Positions 46,560-57,559 are shown, counted from the first letter of the stretch. The stretch is 64,000 nt of DNA from Tenrec ecaudatus (GCF_050624435.1 NC_134531.1:255454812-255518811); one strand, 5' to 3'. Numbers and translations: made by a program. Notes: generated by a model not told the origin, from the letters alone.

Positions 46560-47640
46560 GCTTTCAACCAAGGTCTGACTTCAGCAATGATATTCCTCAA
46601 TCCACATTCCCTTCTTCATTTGGGTTTAATATCTAGAAGCTCCCATCAGTGTGCTGCTGCTACAAGCTATTTTACATTATCTTGTGCAAAATTATATTTG
46701 AATGTGATATGAATCATATAGTTTGATAATTTCCACATTCTATTGGGTCATCTTTCTTTGAACTGTGCACATATGTGGACTTCTTTTAATTGGTTGGTCA
46801 GATAGATGCCTTCTGAAATTCTTCACATAATGACGTAAGTGCTTCATTGTAACACTCTAGCCTACTGGGAACTACCTGAGGAACAAGGCTGGAGATTGGA
46901 CATGAGGGAAAGGGAGAGGGACTCAAGAGCAAGAAGACCCCCTGAGCCTCTCTGCTCTCACTGCCATCACGTCAATATGACCTCCTGTGGGTTTCTGAGA
47001 CTGTCACTGTTTATAGGACCAGAAAACCCAGCCGTTCTCTGGCCGAGTTATTGGTAATTTTGAAAGGCAACCACGTGGATCCCAGCCCAACAAATAACCG
47101 CTAGACCACCAGGGCTCTAGTTGGATTTTATTTGAACACCAAATAAAAAGTTTACAAAAGTTCAAATGCAGGGGAAATACTAGGGCACAATGACTTCTGG
47201 CTCATGGTGTTTGCATGATTCAAAATTCACGAACATTCTCCATATGATCAGCAAACCTTCTTGTATACGAGCTCATTTTGACCTGATGGAGTTCTTTTTA
47301 TTTCCAGCAAGGAATCTCTCAGTGTTTAAGCCAAGTTCGTGTAAGATGCAAACATTTACACACAAACGGTTTACTTGTAGACTTTGAATCCAAGCAAACC
47401 TTCAGGGAGAACAGGACACGATTTCCATGCACTCCAGGATCTTGTTGGAACATTTCAATTGTTATTCCGTTAATTCCAGGAGTTTTATTTTTCACTAATG
47501 CCAGAAGTCCAGATTAGACTTCTTTCTTCCGTACAATTAGTTCTTGATCGTGCGCTACCTCTTGAAATGGTGGAGCATTGACCCATTCTTTCTGGTACCG
47601 GGCTTTTCCATATTCCTTCCATGAGAATTATCTATAGAAA
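46560..47640 (-). mobile_element. RTE/BovB-like LINE fragment, split by an AfroSINE
   Basis: On the minus strand, 47,640-47,370 reads as the RTE linker to reverse-transcriptase start ('ggaaggaatatggaaaagcc', CCATTTCAAGAGGTAGCGCA, then AACTCCTGGAATTAACGGAA). The segment near 46,720-46,770 (minus: CAAAGAAAGATGACCCAATA, then GAATGTGGAAATTATCAAAC) continues the same domain. An AfroSINE of the same orientation lies at 46,975-47,119. Forward ORFs at 46,454-46,712 are shadows. Confidence 0.6.
46975..47119 (-). repeat. AfroSINE
   Basis: On the plus strand it reads in reverse: CTCCTGTGGGTTTCTGAGAC (inner tail), a diverged middle, then CCCAACAAATAACCGCTAGA and CCACCAGGGCTCT (the inverted A-box head). 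Confidence 0.8.
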
Positions 47641-48740
47641 AATAGAACACAGCAAAGAATATTAAATTAAATGAACATAAACAGATAATAAAATACACTC
47701 CTAGATATGATTCTTGAATAGGTCATCATTCAAGATTTTCATAAAATTCATGATTCCAAACTACTCAATATTGTTTTAATAACTGTTTCACTATGCCCAT
47801 TTTTTTACATTTCTATTTTTCTGTGGTGATAGCTGGCGTACAATATTTTGAACAGATATCAAACCTTTAGATATCACAAACAGCCAATTTCACACTACAA
47901 GCAGTCATAAATCGAGCTACATTCCCTTTAGTAATACGCTATTTATTTTTGTGCTTCAATGAGCTTAACAAAAAGTATTTTATACAGTTTTAGCAATCAA
48001 TTTCTCTCTCTTTTCCTATTTTACAGGGTGCATTATCAGAAAAGCATAGGGTTAGGAAGCTACAGAGCTATAAGAACTATTCTTAGTGTATGAAATTTCA
48101 ATGTAGCAAAACATGTAAAACCTTAAAGGCAGTTAAGAATCAATGCATGGGAACCATTTTACTTTCACAGTGAATTTATTTTGTATCAATTCTGACTCAA
48201 CTGATTTTCTGCTGTATTGAACAGATGACACATTCAAATATCATTCTGTGCTGTAAATTCATGACTAAACCAGTTAGAGTTCACCCGCAAAATTATTCGT
48301 AAAATCCTGGTGAAATGCTTCACTAGAACTAAATGTGTAACATCGATGTTTTGTACATCTGACATATAAATTTTAATTTCAAATAGCTGATGTGGCAACA
48401 GATTTACTAAATTATATCTCATATCATTAGGAATGATGAGAAAATAATATTTTATCAGAAATGTGTAATTCTTGAAAGTAATATGTATCGTAATATTGAC
48501 ATAGCGTAAGATAATCTGTTACATAATTCATAGATGCATAAATGCGGCAGTGATGGGCAAACATATGTTACAAGAAGGAAGGGCTTGGGGAAGATGGTGG
48601 TGAATGATCTTTTTTATTGCTCCCTTTAATATCTTCAAATTATCCAATTAAACAAAGCTACTCAGACATCGTGAAATTTAAAACCCTTAGACAACCGCTG
48701 ACACAAAACTTTGTATCAGGATTTCTTCCCAGACGCATAC
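47641..48740. other. AT-rich DNA, no gene seen
   Basis: No recognisable feature. Confidence 0.5.
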
Positions 48741-48744
48741 TTAC

Positions 48745-49268
48745 AGGGAGGGAGGTAGTTAGTTTATTGTTCCAACCTAGCTGATAAGCACATGTGGGGT
48801 TAATTGAAGGGTTGAGGGATAAATGGCTTGGTGAGCCTCACCTTTCTAGTTCTCGGGTCTCTTGCTTTGTGATGGTTGGAACACAGTGCAGCTGCCTTAG
48901 CCAGTTCCCTGCTTCAGCCAGCAAGGCTGACTTCCTGCAAGACATCCCCGAGGAGAAGTCACTTGGAGCTACCCTGATGCAGCCCTGGGTGCTGGAACAG
49001 CTGTGTGGAGACCCCTGCCAATGCTGAGATGCTTACACTTCACTGGCTCGGGTTTCCTCCTGCACTCGGCATCATTGCATCTGTTTTCTGTGATGGAGAA
49101 GGACTTCGTGGATTGGTGTCGGACATATGAGTTAATGTTGGACTTGTGGGCTTGGGCAGCACTGGGTTGGGATGTTTTCTTGATGTGCACTTACCCTTTA
49201 TATAAAATCTCTCTTATACATGAGTTTCTGTGGATTTGTTTCTCTAAAGTACCTAGACTAACACAGCA
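48745..49268 (+). mobile_element. LTR-like interspersed repeat (MaLR-like), GC-rich middle
   Basis: The end block (GCACTGGGTTGGGATGTTTT, CTTGATGTGCACTTACCCTT, TATATAAAATCTCTCTTATA, GTGGATTTGTTTCTCTAAAG, CTAGACTAACACAG) matches the ends at 29.2 and 44.1 kb. The middle contains CTGTGTGGAGACCCCTGCCA. The open stretches at 48,794-49,275 are not recognised as genes. Confidence 0.55.
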
Positions 49269-49269
49269 G

Positions 49270-49689
49270 GGTTGAAAAAATGACAAGTAACATTAATAAT
49301 TAAACTGCATCCACAATCTTTGTGGAAAGAGCATAAATCAATTTTGCTTCTCCCTAAGTTTCCAGATTTAATGAATCATATTATGGGTGAATCACAAAGG
49401 TCAGCCAAGCCTGGAGATGAGAGACTTACTCCAATTCATGAGTTCTAGGACAGCTTGGATTCTTTAAATCCTCTGACAACATAGTTTAACACTTTACAAA
49501 GAACATTTTCACATTATGGAGAAACTGTGGAAAGTAGGATCCAAATTGAGCAAGATAGAGACAAATATGGACAATAGACAGGCATATTCCTGATAAAAGG
49601 CAGGAAAAGAAGCACACATATCAGATTTCAAAAACAGAATTGTATTTATTACAGACCTATAATTTATTTGTGAAGTCTTAGATGGGAGC
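49270..49689. other. Unassigned, AT-rich
   Basis: No recognisable feature. Confidence 0.45.
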
Positions 49690-49885
49690 AGAACTATATC
49701 ATATGAAGATTTGTCGACCCAAACTAAAGCAGATGGGAGAGAAGGATTGACACAGTGGCTGCAGCGATGGGCTCAAGCAGAGGAACAATTGTGAGGATTG
49801 GGCAGGACCGGGTTGTGTTTCACTCTGAGTGCAGAGTGTAAGTCAGAATGAATTAAATGTCACCTCACAAACAAAAACAATAAGC
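49690..49885 (+). mobile_element. RTE/BovB-like LINE 3' end
   Basis: Blocks in order: AGAAGGATTGACACAGTGGC, TGCAGCGATGGGCTCAAGCA, GAGGAACAATTGTGAGGATT, GGGCAGGACCGGGTTGTGTT, then 'tcagaatgaattaaatgtcacc' and a short (ACAAA)-type tail. It is one of the least diverged RTE 3' ends in the window. Confidence 0.85.
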
Positions 49886-50604
49886 TAAAGTAGGACTTCA
49901 GTGAAAAGTTACAGCTGTGCACACATATTCTGAATTAAACGATGGTTTCTTCTAATAAATACTCAAAAATAACGAAGTGGAAAAAATAGGATCATTAGAG
50001 AAAAATAACTAAAAGACTGAAAATAGAAAAGAATCTATTTTATAAAGCAAACATAATTGACAAACTTAAAAACGAGGCTGGTGTTACCATAGGAGAAAAT
50101 GCATATTCAGTATCAGAAATCCAAAAGGGATTGTCACCAAGTTTGTAGACAGTAAGAAAGATGGCCTGAACCCATATTTCATCTAACGTATTTTGATTTG
50201 ACATTGAGATAAAATATTTAAATGTGTTAAATATATGACTTGCTAAAATTATGTGGAAATATCAGAAAAAAAGACGATATATGGAACAAATTTAATTAGT
50301 TATTACTAACTGCTCCAGCAAAAACCTTTATTTTAATTGCTTCCATTGGTAAATTGTATCAGTCCTGAAAATAGGGGAAGAAATATTGCTAACTGAATTT
50401 ATAAAGTTAATAATCCTTATCAAAATCTGTTAACATCATCACAATAAAATTAAAGGTCAATAACTTCACCATAAAGATCTTTAATAAAATATTAACAGAT
50501 CAAGTAAGATAGAAAAATTAGATGAGATGTCTTTATAAAAATACTGAAGAAAAACATCAAACCTCCAGTTGAAATATTGAAGGATTCTAATGGCAAAGTA
50601 TTGA
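49886..50604. other. AT-rich DNA, no gene seen
   Basis: No recognisable feature. Confidence 0.5.
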
Positions 50605-50818
50605 ACTATGTTAAACCAAACCAGACTCACTGCCGTTGAGTTAATACTGATTGATTGCAACTCTGGACAGGGTGGAACACCACTGTGGGTTGTTGACACA
50701 GTGATTGTTAGTTGGGTAGAAAAGCCCATCTTTCTCTGATGGAGCCACTTGGGCTGTCCAGCTGCTCACCTGGATTGCCTCAGCCTAATGTGGAACCACT
50801 ACAGGACCAGAGAACCTT
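50605..50818 (-). repeat. AfroSINE
   Basis: The plus strand shows the inverted element: AACCAGACTCACTGCCGTTG (inverted tail), ACAGGGTGGAACACCACTGT, TAGAAAAGCCCATCTTTCTC, TGATGGAGCCACTTGGGCTG, and a diverged head. Confidence 0.75.
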
Positions 50819-51515
50819 ATTGAACTCTATAGAAAACGTCAAAAGATATGGAAGGAATTCACTGTCATTATATCAAAAAGACCTGATGGACATATAATCA
50901 CTTCAAGCAGTAGCATATACTTAACTACCAATGGTACTGAAAGAAGAAATCTAAGCTACACTAAAAGGATTAACTAGAGCTAAGCTCCAGGAAGAGATTG
51001 AACACCAATGGAAACATTTCAACAAGCGGATGAAGCAGTGAAAGCACACGCTCATCTAAGCCAGGAAAATGTGAAGATCGCTACCTGAACAATCTAACGG
51101 ACGAGACTCCTGTTTGCATTCATTCCAAAGAAAAGTAACTCAAGAGAATTCATATATTGTCAAAAATTATAGTTATTATGACATACAAGTGAATTTTTTC
51201 AGGATATAATTTTTTAAAGTTACAGCAGTATATTGACAAGGAGCTCCCTGTCAATTTACAGCTTTAAGCTGGATTTAGAAGTGGATATGGAGCAAGGGAT
51301 ATCGCAACTGATGTCACATTAATCTTGGCTCAAAGCAGAGAACACCAGAAAGATGTTTATTTGTGGTTTATTGACAATGCCAAAACATTGCCGTACATGG
51401 GTCATAGCAAGCTACAGATAGTCTTGAGAACAATGGGTATTCCAGAACACTTCATTCATGCTAATGTGGATCATGTACATGGATGAGGTTACCACAGTCA
51501 GGATGGAAAAACAAA
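50819..51515 (+). mobile_element. RTE/BovB-like LINE fragment, reverse-transcriptase region
   Basis: Runs from the linker (AGATATGGAAGGAATTCACT, ATATCAAAAAGACCTGATGG) through AGCTAAGCTCCAGGAAGAGA and 'ggaaacatttcaacaagcggatgaagcagtg', to the reverse-transcriptase core: TACAGCAGTATATTGACAAG, GGATTTAGAAGTGGATATGG, then GCTCAAAGCAGAGAACACCA, 'ggtttattgacaatgccaaaaca' and GGTATTCCAGAACACTTCAT. The core aspartate-containing motif is degraded. Stops and frameshifts throughout. Confidence 0.75.
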
Positions 51516-51990
51516 ACACAAGAAACCCATTAAGGATACAGTCTTTGGTCCACAGCAATATTTCTTCTAAGTCCACAGGGAGTTTCTGTTTCTAGTCCTC
51601 AGGTTCTTAGTCATGTAGTCCTTTGGACTCAGCCTCAGTGGGCCAGGATGCCAGGCTACTGCTCTCTGCACACTTTCACAGTTGCATAGTCTCAGCACTG
51701 TTCTTCTGCTCTGCCTCATGGTGTCCTTGACTCAGCCTGTGTCTGTGTGTCATGGCCTCTACTTCCTCCATGAATTCAGGCAAGGAGGTGTCCTGAAGAT
51801 GGTCTGATAGTGGTTATTTTTTCTTGATGCATCTGGAATTTTCTCCCTCTGCTATCTACACTTTATTTAAAGATATTGATATCTATATCTCATTTAAAAG
51901 AAATTTTCAAAGAGAGCCACCTGGTTAATGGATAGGAGGAGATTCATATTTGTAATAATTCCAAATAGAGGTGATTTAACAGAATGTACA
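51516..51990. other. Unassigned; first 300 bp GC-richer
   Basis: From about 51,540 to 51,840 the composition changes to pyrimidine-rich, GC-richer text (GCCTCAGTGGGCCAGGATGC and similar) without recognisable homology or ORF. It may be an LTR or a separate insertion between two RTE pieces. The remainder is AT-rich. Confidence 0.35.
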
Positions 51991-51994
51991 CATT

Positions 51995-52440
51995 GCAGAA
52001 TAATATCATTGATATCATATGCAAGTAAAATTTGAAAATCATGCAACAAAGCTTGCAGCGGTACATTGACAAGAGCTGAAAAAGTTCAGGCCAGATTCAG
52101 AAGAGGACATGGAACAAAGGATGCCTTTTCTGATGTCAGATGAATCTTGGTTGAAAGCAGAGAATACAAGAAGGATCTTTATTTGTGTTTTATTGATAAT
52201 GCCAAGGCATGGAGAAGAATGAAAATTCTAGGAAATTTCATTGTGCTTCTGTGTAAGGTAGTATTTGGAGTTAGTTGTGTGACCAGAATAAGGAAATACT
52301 GCATGGTTTAAAATCAAGAAAGATGTGCATGAGGGTTGTATGTTCCCACCATATTTATTCCATGTATGCTGAGTAAGTAATCTGAGAAACTAGACTATAT
52401 GAACAAGAACTTAGTATCCCTGCACTGAATTCTAAAATAA
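51995..52440 (+). mobile_element. RTE/BovB-like LINE fragment, reverse-transcriptase core
   Basis: Shows 'atcattgatatcatatgcaagtaaaatttg', GCGGTACATTGACAAGAGCT, AGATTCAGAAGAGGACATGG, GATGTCAGATGAATCTTGGT, TGTTTTATTGATAATGCCAA, and further on GTTTAAAATCAAGAAAGATG and 'ccatatttattccatgtatgctgag'. The LDCVDH motif is deleted. It is followed immediately by the mariner insertion. Confidence 0.75.
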
Positions 52441-52449
52441 ATAGTGCCA

Positions 52450-53648
52450 AGCATATGAGTGGGTAACCCCCTAAAACCGGAAGAAAGCTCCGTTGCGTGG
52501 AGCTTTTGTGGTGCGCATTTTTGCCCCCTAGGTGAGAATCTAGCAACACACGTTGAGTCAGTGCATCCAGTTGCATCACCACGGAAGATTCTCTCTGGTC
52601 AAATGAATTTTTTTTCAAAAGGAATTTCACTCAAACCTCCTTTTCTGTGATGGCCAATTTCAGAGAACAACTTGCTGCTGCAGAGATTGTTGTGGTGTTG
52701 AACACAGCTCACAAGGACAATGTTATGAGAAAAATTCAAGTGTACGAGTGGTTTTCTCATGTCATAAAAGGTGAAATGTGGATTGATGATAAACCTCATT
52801 CTGGATGTCTGTCAACTTCCCCAAGGTAGGAAAATGCTGACAAAATTTGTGCACTTTTGCTCAAAGACCAAAGACAGACCACTGAAGAGATGGGGACGTT
52901 ATCTGGACTCTCTTGGTTGAGCAAATTTTAGATGGAGATTTGGGAATGAGAAGGGTAGCTGCGGATTTTGAACCTTGGGTTCTGACTGAGTAGGAAAAAG
53001 AACATTGAGTGGAAATATGCCATGCTCTGAAAGAACAGCTGTGAAGTGGCACAGATTTGTTTGTTCCTAAGTCAATACTGGTGATGAGACATTGTGCTAT
53101 TCATAGGACCATGAAAGCAAACATCAATCATTCAATGGAAGATGCCATTGTCACCTTACCCATAAAAAGCTCGTCAAGTGAAATCAAAGATCAAGACAAT
53201 GCTGATTTGTTGTTTATATTTTTGATGTCAGGGGGATAGTGCACTTGGAGTTTGTTCCACTAGGTCAGACTGTTAATGAAGCTTTCTATTTAAAGGTTCT
53301 AAAAAATTTGCATAGCAGTGTGTGACAAAAAAAAAAAGACCTGATTTGTGGCTGATGGGGACTGGTTTTGCCACCATGTCAATGCACCTGCTTATGCAAC
53401 CATCTCAGTGCACCAGTTTTTGGCACAAAAACCAGCATACCTCCCTTACCCCAAGCACCTTACTCCCCTGAGTTTGTGCTGTGAAACTTGCTTTTGGGTC
53501 CACGAATGAAGAGGACTTGAAAGGACAGCAGCATTTGTACTAGATGGAAGAGATGAATTAATAAAGAGGGAGGTTCTGTTAGACATCCAAACAGATGAGT
53601 TTGAAAAATTTTCCAGGAATGGAATAGCAGATTGATCTGGTAAATACA
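52450..53648 (+). mobile_element. Mariner DNA transposon (decayed, 3'-truncated)
   Basis: A Tc1/mariner element of the type found in cow, hedgehog and tenrec. The 5' non-coding part is clear (GGGTAACCCCCTAAAACCGG, AGAAAGCTCCGTTGCGTGGA, CCCTAGGTGAGAATCTAGCA). The transposase follows from 52,650. The 3' end is replaced near 53,648 by an AfroSINE, so the second terminal repeat is absent and the TA target duplication cannot be checked. It lies next to RTE reverse-transcriptase sequence. Confidence 0.8.
52650..53640 (+). pseudogene. Mariner transposase pseudogene
   Basis: Mariner transposase cuts and pastes its element using a DDE/D-type active site. The start is ATG at 52,650 (MANFREQLAA...), followed by a helix-turn-helix region containing 'QVYEWFSHVIKGE' and 'DDKPHSGCLSTSPR', ending in a stop at 52,829. 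Further reading in shifting frames gives 'QRQTTEEMGTLSGLSW' (second helix-turn-helix area). The first catalytic Asp survives in GDET (53,080-53,091). In the second catalytic block the expected HDNAPAH reads HVNAPAY: Asp is replaced by Val through GTC at 53,378-53,380. 'PYSPEF', next to the third acidic position, is at about 53,460-53,478. An A-run at 53,326-53,338 also shifts the frame. Not functional. Confidence 0.8.
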
Positions 53649-53649
53649 A

Positions 53650-53790
53650 GGTTGGAAGTTCAAACATGGTAGCCATTTTGCAGGAGAAAAAGAGGCAACA
53701 TGACCTCCTCAAGACACACTGTCCCGAGAATGTTTTCCCTGTCCTTTAAGGTCCCTATGAGTCAGAATGCATTTGATGGAAGCAGATTTT
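53650..53790 (+). repeat. AfroSINE, 5'-truncated
   Basis: Middle and tail: GTTGGAAGTTCAAACATGGT (B-box region), GCAGGAGAAAAAGAGGCAAC, CTTTAAGGTCCCTATGAGTC, AGAATGCATTTGATGGAAGC. It truncates the mariner element. Confidence 0.7.
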
Positions 53791-53794
53791 TTTT

Positions 53795-54135
53795 AATGAT
53801 ATTTGACAGAAAAACTAAAATTAAAGAAAAGATTAAAGAAAAGTAAGGAGAAAACTAATGCTGTGATATGGTTAAAATATGTGGTTATTATTGTAAGTTA
53901 TACTATAATGAAAAAACCTCTTATTATGAGTATCCTAAAAATAAAGCTTGAGGCAAATCTTGCACACGTCTCTTGTCGGCTATAATCCAGTGAAATGAGA
54001 GTGAATGAAAAAAGGATGTAGAGTAATCTAGGATGACTAGAATAGCCTCATGAGGAAATTAGCTGGTTTCTTAGTCACATTGGTCATCCCCCTTGAGACC
54101 ATAGAACGATGCTTTGGCCAGAAGAAGGAGCAAAT
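53795..54135. other. Unassigned, AT-rich
   Basis: No recognisable feature. Confidence 0.45.
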
Positions 54136-54139
54136 GGCT

Positions 54140-54565
54140 TACTGTTGTTTTCCCCTATGGTCCGTCCTGACTCATAGCGACCCTGTGCACCACAGTCTGA
54201 ACCTGTCCCAAGTCCTGTGCCAGCCTCACGATTGTTGTTAGGTTTGAGCTCATTTTGGCAGCTCTGTTTCAATTCATCTTCCTGAGTGTCTTCCTCTACC
54301 TGCTCGTTTTCCACGTTCCCAGGAATGGTGTCCTTTTCCAGGATCTGGTCTCTCTTGACAAGATATCTATACTTCATTCTCATTTATAAGGAATAATTTG
54401 GCTCCACTTCTTGCCAAACAATTTTGCTGCTACGTTTGACCATCTATGGGGCTTTAAATATTCTTTGCCAGCACTGGAATTCAAATTCTTCAATTATTAA
54501 CACCTCCTAAAGTCCAGTCTCAATCTTAACCGTGGCATGTGAACTCTATAGCACTTATGCAATCG
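54140..54565 (-). mobile_element. RTE/BovB-like LINE 3' part
   Basis: The plus strand carries the inverted RTE terminus: GTCCTGACTCATAGCGACCC, AAGTCCTGTGCCAGCCTCAC, 'cacgattgttgttaggtttgagctcattttggcagc', TCCAGGATCTGGTCTCTCTT, and ATTCTTTGCCAGCACTGGAA. The minus-strand open stretch at 54,084-54,383 overlaps it but is not a conserved frame. Confidence 0.75.
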
Positions 54566-56284
54566 AATCTCTCTTTTCATCTAGAACTTTGCTGGAATCG
54601 CCTATTTGTAAAGATTAAGTCTTTATGAGTTGGTGGGTAAGGTTTGGATGCTGAAGTATCTGCAGTTGCTGGACTTTCTAACTCAATTCATATAACGGGA
54701 GTCTTGCTAAAGTTTGACCTATTGCCATTGAAAGAAATTAAAAGAAGCAGAAGTATTAGATAATAACAAAATGACAGATATAATCAGGATTTTAGAATTA
54801 AAATTGAGTTTACCCAAGACAACACAAGTGACCAAGACTCAGGAGAAATAAAACCTGTATCATATCACAGAAGGTATATGGTTTTTCTTGATTTAAAATT
54901 ATTATAGACCATCCCCTATACCACTTGAATCTGCTTGTACCTGTTCTTTTGCCTACCTTTTTTATGAGAACACAATGGAGGTACAATTCTGATCTTTAAG
55001 TAAAATGACTTATTGAAACATTTCATAATTATTTAAAGAAGTTATAAAACCAATAATTATCTCTGCTGCTACAACTGCTTCTAGGCCCTTAATTCATAAC
55101 CACGCTTTTCCTTATCTACTCATTTAAACAGTCCCTTCTCCTGATCTAAAGAATAAATTGGCCGTGTTACTTCCCTAGTTTAGTAAATCAAGTTTCCATT
55201 AATTCTTCAGAATTCTGCTTGACATAGCATTGCACAAAACCACAAACAAGTGATTGGAATCATTATATATATGAGCTGGGTTTATTTTTATTAGTAATAT
55301 TGAAAATATCAAATCAAACTTTCTATTAAACATAATGATAAAATTTTAAGCACAAAAGCCAAGATGATATATATATAATCAATGTAATTGATAATACTAT
55401 TAACTCAATGAATGTAAGCCTATGCTAAAATTTTATCTATGTGTACTTTACAAAGAATACATCATAAAAATAAAGGTCACATATAATAATATGGACAAGA
55501 TTTATCAAGCAAGTGAACGAACGTAAAAAAAATGGTGGTAATAGTAATTCCAGAAAACAGAATAATAACCATTAAACAGAAATAGATGGTCAATTTAAGA
55601 AAAGGTCAATTATATAAATAACATTTTATCTAAGTGCTCTCTGAGAGAGTAAAATACCATAAATTTTTTAAAATAAAATGTACTGGAAATTTTAACATAA
55701 CATTAGGTTTTTCTTCACATTTGAAAGACAAAAAATATTTTATTATCCAGGAGCATACATGATAAAATTAATGGAGTTGGCAAAGTCATGATTTACTAAA
55801 ATATTAATGTAAAAATCAAGACTACAGCCTACTTCACACACCAAAGGAAACATCCAAATTCAATCAGCTAAAAGTGTACCATAAAGAAAATATATAAGAT
55901 GAAATAGATACCAGGAAGAAATAAATTATTTTTTAAATATTGAATTAAAAAGGAAAATAATTAAATGGAATTAATAAACACTATTTAGCACAGAATTTCA
56001 AATACAATCATTTTAAACTTAAATCATCTTGAAGTTTAATATATATTTGGGGGAAATACCTGATATTCATATTAAGCAATTATATTTCTGTTGTTAACTT
56101 ACTTTAGTTTTTAATTATAAAGGAATATATCTATATTTTTCTCTATAATTTGGTATAATCTTATTTTTCCTTTAATTTTTAAATTCACTTGTCTGAATTA
56201 TAATATTAAAATTTACTTCATACTTCAAATAGAGCTAAGATACACAAATAGAGTTAAGATATATACGTTTTAGAAGGTAGCATC
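54566..56284. other. AT-rich DNA, no gene seen
   Basis: About 1.7 kb of AT-rich sequence with no recognisable exon, RNA gene or repeat. Confidence 0.5.
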
Positions 56285-56654
56285 TGAGCAAGGACCAATG
56301 TTGCTGAAGTTCAAGCTGCACTGAAAACATTAAGTGAAAACAAAGCTCCAGTGATGGAAATATTTCAACAAGTGAGGAAGCACTGGAAGCATTCATTTGT
56401 CTATACAAAGAAATCTAAAAAAATGCTACTGGGCCAACTGACTTGTCAGATGTGCGTCTGTGTACACGTTCCAAAGAAAGGAGACCAGCAGAGTGCACCA
56501 ATTCTAGAACAACAGCACCGATACCACATGCAAGTAAAACTTTTCTGAACTTCATCCACCAAAAGTTGCAGTAGTACATTGACAAGGACCTGCAAAACAT
56601 TCAGGCAAAATTCAGAAGAGAACATGGAATGAAGGATATCATTGATGACGTCAG

Positions 56655-56981
56655 ATGGATTTTGGCTCAAAGCGGACAATATCAGAAAGAAGTTGCATGT
56701 GTTTCATTGACTATGCCAAGGCATTGGACTGTGTGGATCATAACACATTTTGGAAAGCCTTGAGAAGAATAGGAATTCCTAAAGACTCCACTGTGTTCAC
56801 TAAGAACTTGGGCATGCACAAAGAGGAAGTTGTACAAACAGAACAGGGGCATGCTGCATGGTTTAAAATCAGGAAAGATGTGCATCAGGCTTGGTTCCTC
56901 TCACCATGCTTCCTCAATCTATATGCTCAGGAAATCCTCAGGGAAGCTGGATTTATGAAGAAGAATGTGGTGCCAGAATGA
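56655..56981 (+). pseudogene. RTE reverse-transcriptase core fragment
   Basis: A 108-codon open piece with the reverse-transcriptase motif 'CFIDYAKALDCVDHN' (about residues 16-30; the aspartates of motif A are retained), 'TFWKALRRIGIPKDSTVF', a diverged 'GHAAWFKIRKDVHQAWFLSP' region (the usual arginine-glutamine-glycine stretch is altered to HQAW) and 'FLNLYAQEI'. The catalytic YxDD box would follow but is lost: the downstream part is separated by the telomere-repeat insertion and reads as 'MCT*HKLAES'. It belongs to the RTE copy at 56.3-57.6 kb and is not an independent gene. Confidence 0.8.
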
Positions 56982-57360
56982 GAGAAAGGGTTTTTTTTTT
57001 GCTTTTCTTCATCCTCTTTACCCTAACCTTAACCCTAACCCTAACCATAGGTCTAACCCTAACCCTAATCCTAACCCTAGGTCTAACGCTAACCTTAACC
57101 CTAACCCTAGGTCTAACCTTAACCCTAACCCTAACCCTAACCCTAGGTCTAATCCTAACCCTAGGTCTAACCCGAACCCTAACCCTAACCCCTAACCCCT
57201 AACCCCTAACCCTAACCCTAGGTCTAACCCTAACCCCTAACCCCTAACCCTAACCCTAACCCTAGGTCTAACCCTAACCCTAACCCTAACCCTAACCCTA
57301 ACCCCTAACCTCTAACCCTAACCCTAACCCCTAACCCTAACCCTAACCCTAAGAGAAAGG
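56981..57360 (-). repeat. Interstitial telomeric repeat insertion with A-tail and 9-bp flanking duplication
   Basis: The array (57,019-57,352) is (CCCTAA)n on the plus strand, with variants CCCCTAA, CCTTAA and an in-phase double variant CCCTAG-GTCTAA. GTCTAA occurs at 57,051, 57,081, 57,111, 57,147, 57,165, 57,222 and 57,266. The inserted segment also includes a T10 run (56,991-57,000) and about 18 unique bases (57,001-57,018). It is flanked by AGAGAAAGG at 56,981-56,989 and 57,352-57,360. Read on the minus strand it is (TTAGGG)n, a short purine-rich stretch, then A10, then the duplicated target. That is the layout of a retroposed RNA. Confidence 0.85.
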
Positions 57361-57559
57361 TTTATTAAAAACCTGTGATGTGCACATGACACAAACTTGC
57401 TGAAAGTGAGGAAGAGTTGAAGCAGTCACTGATGAAGAAGAAGGGTTGTGGCTAGTCTTCAGTGTGGATTACAACTCAACGCCAAGAAGACTAAAATCCT
57501 CACACTGGGACCAACAGGTAACATCATGATAAATAGAGAACTTGCAGCCATTGAAACTC

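Noticed and set aside
56891..57202. Long ORFs encoding repeated TLTLTL and NPNPNP peptides
   Set aside because: They are direct translations of the telomeric CCCTAA array and its border, not protein genes.
57019..57352. A chromosome end
   Set aside because: The array is only about 330 bp, lies inside an RTE that continues on both sides, and is followed by normal TE-rich DNA.
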